Shown in pieces: positions 51,592 to 59,184 of a DNA stretch of 64,000 bases. The stretch covers positions 4,294 through 68,293 of the forward strand of contig JAZQDD010000020.1 in the NCBI GenBank assembly GCA_045546615.1, given 5' to 3'. Source of the DNA: CAG-390 sp045546615 (lineage in GTDB: Bacteria > Bacillota > Clostridia > Oscillospirales > CAG-272). Under the pieces are notes generated by a model. The model had not been told where the DNA came from, made no database searches, and saw only the letters and a list, made by a program, of their open reading frames with translations. Within the stretch, counting starts at the first letter, position 1. Every line of letters starts with the position of its first letter. Position numbers and translations under genes: made by a program.

Positions 51592-52653
51592 ATGGCAGAA
51601 AAGGTACTTATGAAAGGTAACGAGGCTATTGCCGAGGCTGCTATCGCCGCAGGCTGCCGCCATTATTTCGGTTACCCCATCACCCCCCAGACAGAAATTG
51701 CCGCATATATGGCAAAGCGTATGCCCAAGATAGGCGGCGTTTTCCTTCAGGCTGAAAGCGAAGTTTCCGCTGTTAATATGGTCATCGGTGCGGCTTCCGC
51801 AGGCGTGCGCGTTATGACCTCGTCCTCCTCCCCCGGAATATCCCTTAAGAGCGAGGGACTTTCCTACATGGCAGGATGCGACCTGCCCGCACTCATCGTC
51901 AACGTTCAGCGCGGCGGCCCGGGTCTTGGCGGTATCCAGCCCTCCCAGTCCGACTATTTCCAAGCTACCCGCGGCGGCGGACACGGTGACTATCACATGC
52001 TCGTTCTCGCTCCCGACTCCGTGCAGGAAATGGCTCAAATGACCATTCAGGGCTTTGCCCTTGCTGAGAAATACCGTATGCCCTGTATGCTTTTGGCAGA
52101 CGGTACTATGGGACAGATGATGGAGCCCGTTGAGCTTCCCGACACCGCACCCGAAATGGTGGAGAAGCCTTGGGCGCTCACGGGTACGGGACTTTCTCGC
52201 AAGCACAATATCATAAACTCCCTCTCTCTTACTCCGGACGAGCTTGAGAGATGGAATATCGACAGATACGCAAGATATGCAAAGGTCGAGGCTGACGAGG
52301 TAATGTACGAGGAGTATCTTACCGAGGATGCCGACGTTTGCGTAGTTGGCTACGGCATCGCCGCAAGAGTTGCGCGTAACGCCGTTAACGCCGCACGCGC
52401 CAAGGGCATCAAGGCAGGAATGTTCCGCCCCATCACCCTCTGGCCCTTCCCCAAGGCAGCACTTAACAAGCTCGCAACCACCTGCCGTGCGTTCATTTCC
52501 GTTGAGCTTTCCATGGGACAGCTTATCGAGGATGTTGAGCTTGCTATCCGTTGCAGCCGCCCCGTAACTCTTTGCAACCGTACGGGCGGTATGATCCCCT
52601 CACCCGAGCAGGTGCTTGCCTCTATCGAGGAAGCCGCCGCAAAACTTAATTAA
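51592..52653 (+). CDS. korA: 2-oxoacid:ferredoxin oxidoreductase alpha subunit (KOR/VOR type)
   Basis: A 353-residue alpha subunit. It begins with LMKGNEAIAEAAIAAGCRHYFGYPITPQTEI and has the AESEVSAVNMVIGAA and MTSSSSPGISLKSEG blocks typical of VorB/KorA proteins. The enzyme decarboxylates a 2-oxoacid to its CoA ester and reduces ferredoxin, and can run in reverse. The ilvE neighbour favours branched-chain oxoacids over 2-oxoglutarate, but the sequence alone does not settle this. Confidence 0.93.
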   Translation: MAEKVLMKGNEAIAEAAIAAGCRHYFGYPITPQTEIAAYMAKRMPKIGGVFLQAESEVSAVNMVIGAASAGVRVMTSSSSPGISLKSEGLSYMAGCDLPALIVNVQRGGPGLGGIQPSQSDYFQATRGGGHGDYHMLVLAPDSVQEMAQMTIQGFALAEKYRMPCMLLADGTMGQMMEPVELPDTAPEMVEKPWALTGTGLSRKHNIINSLSLTPDELERWNIDRYARYAKVEADEVMYEEYLTEDADVCVVGYGIAARVARNAVNAARAKGIKAGMFRPITLWPFPKAALNKLATTCRAFISVELSMGQLIEDVELAIRCSRPVTLCNRTGGMIPSPEQVLASIEEAAAKLN

Positions 52654-52667
52654 GGAGGATGCTGAAA

Positions 52668-53417
52668 ATGGCAGTTGTATTTGAAAGACCTCACTCCCTT
52701 GTTGACGTGCCGATGCACTATTGCCCCGGTTGCGGTCACGGTATAATTCACCGCCTTGTTGCAGAGGCTATCGACAGCCTCGGTATCGAGGGTAAGACCA
52801 TTGGCGTTGCCTCGGTTGGTTGCTCGGTATTTTCCTATAATTATTTCAACACCGACATGGTTCAGGCGGCTCACGGACGCGCTCCCGCCGTTGCTACGGG
52901 CGTAAAGCGTGCTAACCCCGAGAACATCGTTTTCACCTATCAGGGTGACGGCGACCTTGCCGCTATCGGTACTGCGGAGACTGTTCACGCCGCCGCAAGA
53001 GGTGAGAACATCACCATTATCTTTGTAAACAACGCAATTTACGGTATGACGGGCGGTCAGATGGCTCCCACCTCTCTCCCCGGTCAGATCACGCAGACCT
53101 CGCCCTACGGACGTGACGTTAACACCGTCGGATACCCCGTAAAGGTCAGCGAGATGCTTTCCCAGCTTGACGGCGCGGCTTATATCGAGCGCGTTGCTAT
53201 CAACAACACAAAGAACATTCGCGCCGCCGCAAAGGCTATCAAAAAGGCGTTTACTTATCAGACCGAGGGCAAGGGTTTTACTCTTATCGAGGTAGTTTCC
53301 ACCTGCCCGACCAACTGGGGACTTACTCCCGAAAAGTCTATGGCATGGCTTGAGGAGAATATGCTTCCTTACTATCCTCTCGGCGTATACAAGGATAAGT
53401 ACGCCGACAAAAACTGA
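52668..53417 (+). CDS. korB: 2-oxoacid:ferredoxin oxidoreductase beta subunit (TPP-binding)
   Basis: A 249-residue TPP-binding subunit. YCPGCGHGIIHR near the start and GDGDLAAIGT followed by NNAIYGMTGGQ form the thiamine diphosphate site. The ATG at 52668 is nine bases after AAGGAGG; the ATG at 52659 overlaps that site and is unlikely. It pairs with the alpha subunit to form the active centre. Confidence 0.94.
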   Translation: MAVVFERPHSLVDVPMHYCPGCGHGIIHRLVAEAIDSLGIEGKTIGVASVGCSVFSYNYFNTDMVQAAHGRAPAVATGVKRANPENIVFTYQGDGDLAAIGTAETVHAAARGENITIIFVNNAIYGMTGGQMAPTSLPGQITQTSPYGRDVNTVGYPVKVSEMLSQLDGAAYIERVAINNTKNIRAAAKAIKKAFTYQTEGKGFTLIEVVSTCPTNWGLTPEKSMAWLEENMLPYYPLGVYKDKYADKN

Positions 53418-53432
53418 TAGGGGGTATTGACT

Positions 53433-53969
53433 ATGACAAAGAATATTCTTATTGCCGGCTTTGGTGGACAGGGCGTGCTTTTCACTGGTAAATTTATCGC
53501 TTACGGTGCGCTTATCGAGGGCAAGGAGCTTAGCTGGCTTCCTTCCTACGGCCCTGAAATGCGCGGCGGAACTTGCAATTGCTCCGTTATCGTCAGCGAC
53601 GAGCCCGTAGGCTCTCCCATTGTTAACGAGCCTGATGTGCTTATTGCTATGAACCGCCCCTCGCTTGATAAATTTGAGGACTCTGTTGTTCCCGGCGGTG
53701 ATATTTATATCGACTCCTCCCTTGTTGACAGAGAGGTACGCCGTACCGACGTAAACGTTCATTATATTCCCGCTACCCGCCTTTCCACCGAGCGCGGCTT
53801 TGACGGTATCGCCAATATGATACTGCTTGGAAGCGTTATCAAGGGAAGCGGCGTTATCAAGGAGGAGACTATCCCCGCGGCTATGTCGAAGGTAGTTTCC
53901 GCAAAGCGTCAGAATCTTTTTGATTTCAATATCCGCGCACTGCAGCTTGGCGCGGAAGTGCTTAAATAA
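53433..53969 (+). CDS. korC: 2-oxoacid:ferredoxin oxidoreductase gamma subunit
   Basis: A 178-residue gamma subunit. NILIAGFGGQGVLFTGKFIAYGAL and SYGPEMRGGTCNC are the family signatures. It binds CoA in related enzymes. The ATG at 53433 follows AGGGGG; an in-frame TTG six bases earlier is possible. It lies 15 bases after the beta subunit gene. Confidence 0.94.
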   Translation: MTKNILIAGFGGQGVLFTGKFIAYGALIEGKELSWLPSYGPEMRGGTCNCSVIVSDEPVGSPIVNEPDVLIAMNRPSLDKFEDSVVPGGDIYIDSSLVDREVRRTDVNVHYIPATRLSTERGFDGIANMILLGSVIKGSGVIKEETIPAAMSKVVSAKRQNLFDFNIRALQLGAEVLK

Positions 53970-53979
53970 TAGGTGTAGT

Positions 53980-54543
53980 ATGGCTAAAACACATTCCGAA
54001 GAGCTTCGTGAGATAGCCGCACGCCTTCAGGATATGCGCGAGATATGCGAGATATCCGAGGAGGAAATGGCGCAAAAGCTTGGCGAAACGCTCGCAGACT
54101 ATCAGTCCTACGAGCGCGGCGAAAGAGATTTTCAGATCAGCTTTCTCTGCGAGGCGGCAAACGTTCTCGGTATTGACGTGCTTGATCTTATGAGCGGTAC
54201 GTCGCCAACTCTTTCAGTTTGCACCGTTGTTAAAAAAGGTCAGGGCTTTAACGTTGACCGTAACAACGCGTATAAATATAAGCACCTTGCGTTCCCCTTC
54301 CGCAACAAAAAGGCAGAGCCCTTCCTTGTTACCGTTGAGCCTAACGATTCCATCCCCGCCCTCAACTCCCACCCCGGTCAGGAATTTGACTATATGGTGT
54401 CGGGTGCGATGAAGCTCTTTATAGGTGAGGAAGAATATCTTCTTGAGGCGGGAGACAGCGCGTATTTTGACTCTTCCACACCCCACGCGCTCAAAGCCGT
54501 GGGCGACACTGCCGCAGAGTTTTTGGCAATAGTTATCAAGTAA
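53980..54543 (+). CDS. XRE-cupin transcriptional regulator
   Basis: A 187-residue regulator. The N-terminal helix-turn-helix covers about 8-68 (EEMAQKLGETLADYQSYERGE). The C-terminal cupin (about 115-187) has HPGQEFDYMVSGAMKLFIGEEEY and ends with DSSTPHALKAVG. Cupin regulators of this type often sense a pathway metabolite. It lies between the oxidoreductase and an acyl-CoA synthetase on the same transcript, so it probably controls these genes (inference). The start at 53980 is 10 bases after the gamma subunit; the longer frame overlaps it. Confidence 0.9.
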   Translation: MAKTHSEELREIAARLQDMREICEISEEEMAQKLGETLADYQSYERGERDFQISFLCEAANVLGIDVLDLMSGTSPTLSVCTVVKKGQGFNVDRNNAYKYKHLAFPFRNKKAEPFLVTVEPNDSIPALNSHPGQEFDYMVSGAMKLFIGEEEYLLEAGDSAYFDSSTPHALKAVGDTAAEFLAIVIK

Positions 54544-54552
54544 GGACGTAAA

Positions 54553-56247
54553 ATGGCTATTTATGAAAAATATCTGGGGCGCTCAAGGGACAGCTTTTCC
54601 TCGCTGAAGGATGCGCAGGAGAACTTGAAGTTCAGTTGCCCAGATGACTTTAATTTCGCGTATGACGTTATAGACGAGCTTGGCAGAACCAAACCCGACA
54701 AAACGGCTATGGTCTGGGTATCAAAGAATTGGGAGGAGAAGATAATAAGCTTCTCCGAGCTTTCGCGTGAGTCCGACCGTGCCGCCGCGTTTCTTTACGG
54801 ACTCGGCATTCGTCGCGGCGACAGAGTGCTTCTCGTTCTCAAGCGCCATTACTATTTCTGGTATCTGCTCCTCGGACTTCACAAGATAGGTGCGGTTGAG
54901 GTACACGCTACGTCCATGCTCACGGCAAAGGACTATGTTTACCGCTGTAACGCCGCAAAGGTCAAGGCGGTCATAGTCTCCTGCGACGATGGCTGTACCG
55001 AGCATTTTGACGGCGGTATGGGCAAGTATGAAACTGTCGAACACCGGTTCGTTATCGGCGGCAACGCACCCGACGGCTGGCGTGATTTCAACGCCGAGTT
55101 CGAATCAACCCCCGCCGAATGGAAAAAGCCCGACTACCTTGCGGATTTCTCTGCCGACGAGACGATGATGCTCTGCTTCTCGTCGGGAACTACGGGATAT
55201 CCAAAGCTCATTTCCCACGATTACCGCTACCCCCTCGGTCATATTATGACGGGTGTTTTCTGGCATCGCTGTGTTGACGGCGGACTCCATCTGTCCGTGT
55301 CCGACACGGGCTGGATGAAGGCTTTCTGGGGTAAGATGTACGGTCAGTGGTTTGCCGAAAGCGCGATAATGGTCTATGATTTTGACCGCTTTAACGGAGA
55401 CGATATACTTAAAATAGTGGAAAAATACAAGGTCACCACCTTCTGTGTTCCCCCCACTATGTACCGCATGATACTGCTCAAGGACGTTGAAAAGTACGAC
55501 CTTTCATCCATCGTGCATTGTTGCACGGCGGGTGAGGCACTCGGCCCTGAAATTTATAACGAATGGCTCACGCGCACGGGACACAAGATATACGAGGGCT
55601 TCGGACAGAGCGAAACTCCCGTTATTATTGCCTCGCTCGCGCCGTATACCGAGCCTGTACCGGGTGCGGCGGGACTTCCCGTTCCGGGTTATGACGTTCA
55701 GATAGTGGACGAGGACTGCAATCCCTGTCCGCGCGGTGTAAACGGCGAGATATGCGTTCGTGTGGACAGCATGGCGACTCGCCCATACGGTCTGCTTTCG
55801 AGCTATAATTTCAACGAGGAGGAGACTGCAAACGCCTACCGCGACGGCTTCTATCACACGGGAGACATTGCCTACCGCGATGAAAAGGGTATGTTCCGCT
55901 ACGTTGGACGTAACGATGATATAATCAAATCATCGGGTTACCGTATAGGCCCGTTCGAGATAGAGTCGGTAATGATCGAGCACCCCGCGGTGCTGGAGGT
56001 TGCGGTTACGGGCGTTCCCGACGCTCTGCGCGGCTTCCTTGTTAAGGCAACGGTCGTTCTGCGCGAGGGATATACACCCTCTGACGAGCTTGTAAAGGAG
56101 CTTCAGAACTATGTTAAGGCCAACACAGCACCGTACAAGTACCCTCGCATTATCGAGTTTGTCGATGCGCTTCCCAAGACCTTCAGCGGAAAGATACGCC
56201 GTACGGAGATACGTCAGCGTGATGCTGAAAAGTATGCTAATAAATAA
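54553..56247 (+). CDS. AMP-forming acyl-CoA synthetase, medium/branched-chain type
   Basis: A 564-residue acyl-CoA synthetase. Motifs are SSGTTGYPKLISH, GFGQSETP, FYHTGD, GRNDDIIKSSGYRIGP and the catalytic Lys in TFSGKIRRTE. The pattern, with WMKAFWGKMYGQW, is closest to the ACSM/medium-chain group rather than acetate enzymes. It would convert isovalerate, isobutyrate or an aromatic acid to the CoA ester, or take part in the reverse flow in the cell. It is the last gene of the operon; its stop codon lies inside the terminator stem. Confidence 0.92.
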   Translation: MAIYEKYLGRSRDSFSSLKDAQENLKFSCPDDFNFAYDVIDELGRTKPDKTAMVWVSKNWEEKIISFSELSRESDRAAAFLYGLGIRRGDRVLLVLKRHYYFWYLLLGLHKIGAVEVHATSMLTAKDYVYRCNAAKVKAVIVSCDDGCTEHFDGGMGKYETVEHRFVIGGNAPDGWRDFNAEFESTPAEWKKPDYLADFSADETMMLCFSSGTTGYPKLISHDYRYPLGHIMTGVFWHRCVDGGLHLSVSDTGWMKAFWGKMYGQWFAESAIMVYDFDRFNGDDILKIVEKYKVTTFCVPPTMYRMILLKDVEKYDLSSIVHCCTAGEALGPEIYNEWLTRTGHKIYEGFGQSETPVIIASLAPYTEPVPGAAGLPVPGYDVQIVDEDCNPCPRGVNGEICVRVDSMATRPYGLLSSYNFNEEETANAYRDGFYHTGDIAYRDEKGMFRYVGRNDDIIKSSGYRIGPFEIESVMIEHPAVLEVAVTGVPDALRGFLVKATVVLREGYTPSDELVKELQNYVKANTAPYKYPRIIEFVDALPKTFSGKIRRTEIRQRDAEKYANK

Positions 56248-56287
56248 AATAAGGGGTAGAAACGCGAGTTTCTACCCCTTATTTTAT
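56244..56287. terminator. Bidirectional terminator, 20-base perfect arms
   Basis: Arms 56244-56263 and 56268-56287 are exact complements with a GCGA loop. The top of the stem, AGAAACGCGAGTTTCT, nearly matches that of the terminator at 63646-63679. Confidence 0.92.
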
Positions 56288-56297
56288 ACTTGGAGAT

Positions 56298-57068
56298 TTA
56301 AAAAACTATTCTCTCGACCTTTGTGCATCCTTTTCCCGCGGCGACCTCAAAAAGCACGGCGTTGGCGCGCACCTTGCCGCGCGCGGCGCGAAAACGCGCG
56401 GGCATAGCCGTTAGAAATTGCGCCATGATCGGCTCTGCCGCCGCGCCGAGGATGCTGTCCTCAACGCCCGTCATTCCGACGTCGGTGATGTATCCGCTGC
56501 CGTTTGGCAATATGCGCTCGTCAGCGGTAGGAACGTGTGTGTGCGTTCCGAAAATAACGTCCACTCTGCCGTCAAGATAACGGCCCATGGCTTGCTTTTC
56601 CGAGGTTGCCTCGGCGTGAAAATCAAGCACGGCTACGTCATACTTGCCACTCTCGCGGCGCAGAATAGCATCTGCGGCGGAAAATGGCGAGGCGAGCGCG
56701 ACCTTCATCGACACGTTGCCTTGCAGATTCATAACAAGCACGCGCTGTCCTGCCGCGTTAATTATCACACTTCCGTGTCCGGGTGCGCCGCCTGGGAAAT
56801 TATCGGGGCGCAAAAGGCGTTTTTCATCGTCAAGGGCGGAGTAGCAATCGCGTTGGCCAAAGGCGTGATTCCCCGTCGTTATCACGTCCGCGCCCGCATC
56901 AAAAAGAGCCGAAACGTCATCTCGGGAGATGCCCTTGATATCGGCGGCGTTTTCGCCGTTCACTATTGTCAGATCTACGCCGAGGGCGTTTATTTTTTTT
57001 CGTAATTCTTTTCGCAAAAAGCTCACGGCATCCGCGCCGACAACGTCGCCAACAGCTAATATTCTCAT
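56298..57068 (-). CDS. ymdB: YmdB-family metallophosphodiesterase
   Basis: A 256-residue protein of the YmdB/TIGR00282 family. It starts with RILAVGDVVG and has IVNGENAA, TTGNHAFG, LDFHAEATSEK and GTHTHVPTAD. In Bacillus the relative is a 2',3'-cAMP phosphodiesterase affecting biofilm and motility decisions. It lies two bases after the ECF transporter gene on the minus strand. Confidence 0.93.
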   Translation of the reverse strand: MRILAVGDVVGADAVSFLRKELRKKINALGVDLTIVNGENAADIKGISRDDVSALFDAGADVITTGNHAFGQRDCYSALDDEKRLLRPDNFPGGAPGHGSVIINAAGQRVLVMNLQGNVSMKVALASPFSAADAILRRESGKYDVAVLDFHAEATSEKQAMGRYLDGRVDVIFGTHTHVPTADERILPNGSGYITDVGMTGVEDSILGAAAEPIMAQFLTAMPARFRAARGKVRANAVLFEVAAGKGCTKVERIVF

Positions 57069-57070
57069 TT

Positions 57071-57571
57071 TTATCCTTCTGATTTTTTGATAGATTTCAT
57101 TTTGTCCGCAAACTTGCCAACTGCGATGAACACGGCAGCTCCAAGCGCGCTCTGCGCAACGTTAAGCGGCACTCCCGCCAGCGCGCCGAATGCGCTGTGA
57201 TAGACGAAGACCGTTTCGTATGCCCAATATCCCGCCGAGATGATGAGTGTTGAAGTGATTACGGCGATGATGTTGCGGCGGCTGCATATTTTGGTTTTGC
57301 GTGTGAAAAGTACCGTTGCGGCGATGCGAGTCAGCACCGTTGCGGGTATCCACAGCGTGTAGCCGAGGATGAGGTCGCAAAGCCCCATACCGATAGCGGA
57401 TGCCGCCATAGCGTAGGGAAGCGGCAAGAACGCCGCCGCAAGAAAAACAAGACCGTCTCCCGCGTGCACGTAGCCGACAGGGAGGGGGATCTTAATAAAG
57501 CAGGTAGCCGCAAATATCAGCGCGGCGAACATTGCCGATGCGGTAAGGGTGCGGACAGAGAGTTTTTTCAT
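57071..57571 (-). CDS. ECF transporter S component
   Basis: A 166-residue membrane protein with about five to six helices. The N-terminal ALIFAATCFIKIPLPVGYVHAG pattern is typical of substrate-specific S components of ECF vitamin importers. Substrate unknown; it would share a common energy module encoded elsewhere. Its ATG overlaps the stop of the leucine-rich-repeat gene by four bases. Confidence 0.88.
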   Translation of the reverse strand: MKKLSVRTLTASAMFAALIFAATCFIKIPLPVGYVHAGDGLVFLAAAFLPLPYAMAASAIGMGLCDLILGYTLWIPATVLTRIAATVLFTRKTKICSRRNIIAVITSTLIISAGYWAYETVFVYHSAFGALAGVPLNVAQSALGAAVFIAVGKFADKMKSIKKSEG

Positions 57572-58491
57572 TGTAGATTACCTTCCTTTAAGAGTGATTC
57601 ATTTCCTTCAGGTGAGCATATCTGTAAAAGTCTTTCTCGCGTGCCGTCAAATTTGACGGTCTTTATTGCATTGCAATTTGAAAATGCGTAAATGCCGATC
57701 TCGGCAAGGGTAGAGGGAAGCGTGATTTTTTCAAGTGAGGTGCAATTATTAAAGGCACGGTTTTCAATTATCGTGCATCCTTCGGGAATGGAGACGGTTT
57801 TGAGCGCTTTGCATCCGAAAAATGCGTTTTGATTTATCTTTTCGAGCTTTGCGGGCAGATTTATTTCTTCAAGTCCGATACAGCCCGAAAACGCGCGGTC
57901 GTCAATGACACTGACCGAGTCGGGAAGAGTTACCGAGCGCAGAAAATCCGCGCCGTTGAATGCTTTTGTTCCCACGGCGGTGACAAGTGCGCCGTCAAAA
58001 ACGTCGGGAACTGATACGTCCGCCCCGCCCTTGTAAAGTTCGCTGTCAAATCTTATAGCGCCTGCCGATTGAGAGTCGAGCGAGAACCACGGCATACTCT
58101 CCGAGGTCGCAACGAGAATGTCCTCCTTGCCCGCAAGCACTTGCGCGTATTTCAGCGCGGCGTCGGCGGCACGCTCACGAGCATCGGAAAAATCGCCAAG
58201 CTCGCAAAAAAGCTCGTATGCCTTGTGGTATTCGCCCGCGTTAAAGAGTGCTGTGGCATCGTCGTATTTGTTTGAGGGGATAACGGTGTTTTTTATATAA
58301 AGCGTCAAAAGCACCGCGCCTGTTACGAGCAATAGAGCGCCGCATATTGCGGCAGAGGCGAATATGAGCTTTCTTTTGTTTTTGCGCAGAGCCGCGGCTG
58401 CGTTTTTTTCGTCGGCGCGCTGTTGGTAAAGCGCGCGCCTCTCTGCGCTTGTCAGTCGGCGTTCGCTCTCGCTGTTTTTATTTTCTTCCAT
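57568..58491 (-). CDS. Membrane protein with BspA-type leucine-rich repeats
   Basis: A 307-residue protein. The charged N-terminus (1-43) is followed by one membrane helix (about 44-67), a TPR-like segment (about 75-110) and then four to five BspA/LRR_5 repeats (LPDSVSVIDDRAFSGC, LPAKLEKINQNAFFGC, IPEGCTIIENRAFNNC, LPSTLAEIGIYAFSNC). The repeats should face outside and bind proteins or glycans. The ATG at 58491 follows GAGGAAT. It lies four bases after the upstream gene. Confidence 0.85.
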   Translation of the reverse strand: MEENKNSESERRLTSAERRALYQQRADEKNAAAALRKNKRKLIFASAAICGALLLVTGAVLLTLYIKNTVIPSNKYDDATALFNAGEYHKAYELFCELGDFSDARERAADAALKYAQVLAGKEDILVATSESMPWFSLDSQSAGAIRFDSELYKGGADVSVPDVFDGALVTAVGTKAFNGADFLRSVTLPDSVSVIDDRAFSGCIGLEEINLPAKLEKINQNAFFGCKALKTVSIPEGCTIIENRAFNNCTSLEKITLPSTLAEIGIYAFSNCNAIKTVKFDGTRERLLQICSPEGNESLLKEGNLQ

Positions 58492-58495
58492 AATT

Positions 58496-58987
58496 TTATT
58501 CCTCGTCGATATAGTGAGCGCCCGCCGCAAACAGAGCAATAAGAAACTCGTCGCAAACGGTGATCTTTACCGCCTCGTCCTGCGCCTCGGGGGAGATAAA
58601 GTAGTGTGCATTCTTATCGAATGCCGCGGGGCAGTAGTTATATGTGCGCCGCTTTTTTTCGGCATCGGGCAGTTTTGCGCCGCGCGTCAGAGCCGCGCCG
58701 GTTACGCTCAAACGGCAGACTGTGCGCCGCGCCTTTCCCTTTTCCTCGACAATGGTCAGGTCAACTCCCTCGCCGTTTTGCTCAAGGGTGTATACGTATC
58801 CTGTCAGTAAATAGCGTGTGCAAAGCATGATAGCACCCATGGCAAATACAAGTCCAAGCATTTGAAGCGCTCCCGTGTAGGGGAGCTTTGCCGCAGGCGA
58901 GAGAAAGAGCAGCAGGGCAATGAAAAGCGCGGAAAAGGTCAGCGCTTTTGTAGGCGTGTTGCCCTGTGGCGGACGGTATGAATACAT
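58496..58987 (-). CDS. Small membrane protein of unknown function
   Basis: A 163-residue protein with two membrane helices (about 15-30 and 40-62) and a mixed alpha/beta C-terminal part on the inner side. I recognise no family. GAGG precedes the ATG. It is the first gene of a four-gene minus-strand operon ending with ymdB. Confidence 0.75.
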   Translation of the reverse strand: MYSYRPPQGNTPTKALTFSALFIALLLFLSPAAKLPYTGALQMLGLVFAMGAIMLCTRYLLTGYVYTLEQNGEGVDLTIVEEKGKARRTVCRLSVTGAALTRGAKLPDAEKKRRTYNYCPAAFDKNAHYFISPEAQDEAVKITVCDEFLIALFAAGAHYIDEE

Positions 58988-59016
58988 TTTTACCTCACAA
59001 ACAGAAATCTACATTT

Positions 59017-59045
59017 ATATTATCACATTTTGCCGTGACAGTCAA
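59017..59045 (-). promoter_or_regulatory. Promoter of the minus-strand ymdB operon
   Basis: On the minus strand TTGACT (59045-59040) and TAATAT (59022-59017), 17 bases apart. Confidence 0.7.
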
Positions 59046-59092
59046 CTAAAAAGATGTGTTTTTTCTTATATGGCATCGGTACGACAAATAAA

Positions 59093-59137
59093 TTGCGCGT
59101 CTTGAAATAAAATTGCGCAAATATTTGACAAATGCGC
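59093..59137. promoter_or_regulatory. Repeated TGCGC elements before araB
   Basis: TTGCGC at 59093-59098, TTGCGC at 59113-59118 and ATGCGC at 59132-59137 recur every 19-20 bases, about two helical turns, and run into the araB promoter spacer. The middle one is the palindrome TTGCGCAA. They may be operator sites for an unknown regulator. Confidence 0.45.
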
Positions 59138-59153
59138 AAAAATAGTATATAAT
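59125..59153 (+). promoter_or_regulatory. Consensus promoter of araB
   Basis: TTGACA at 59125-59130 and TATAAT at 59148-59153 with a 17-base spacer. Confidence 0.86.
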
Positions 59154-59184
59154 AAATTAATTATATCTAAATTGAGGAAAAAGC

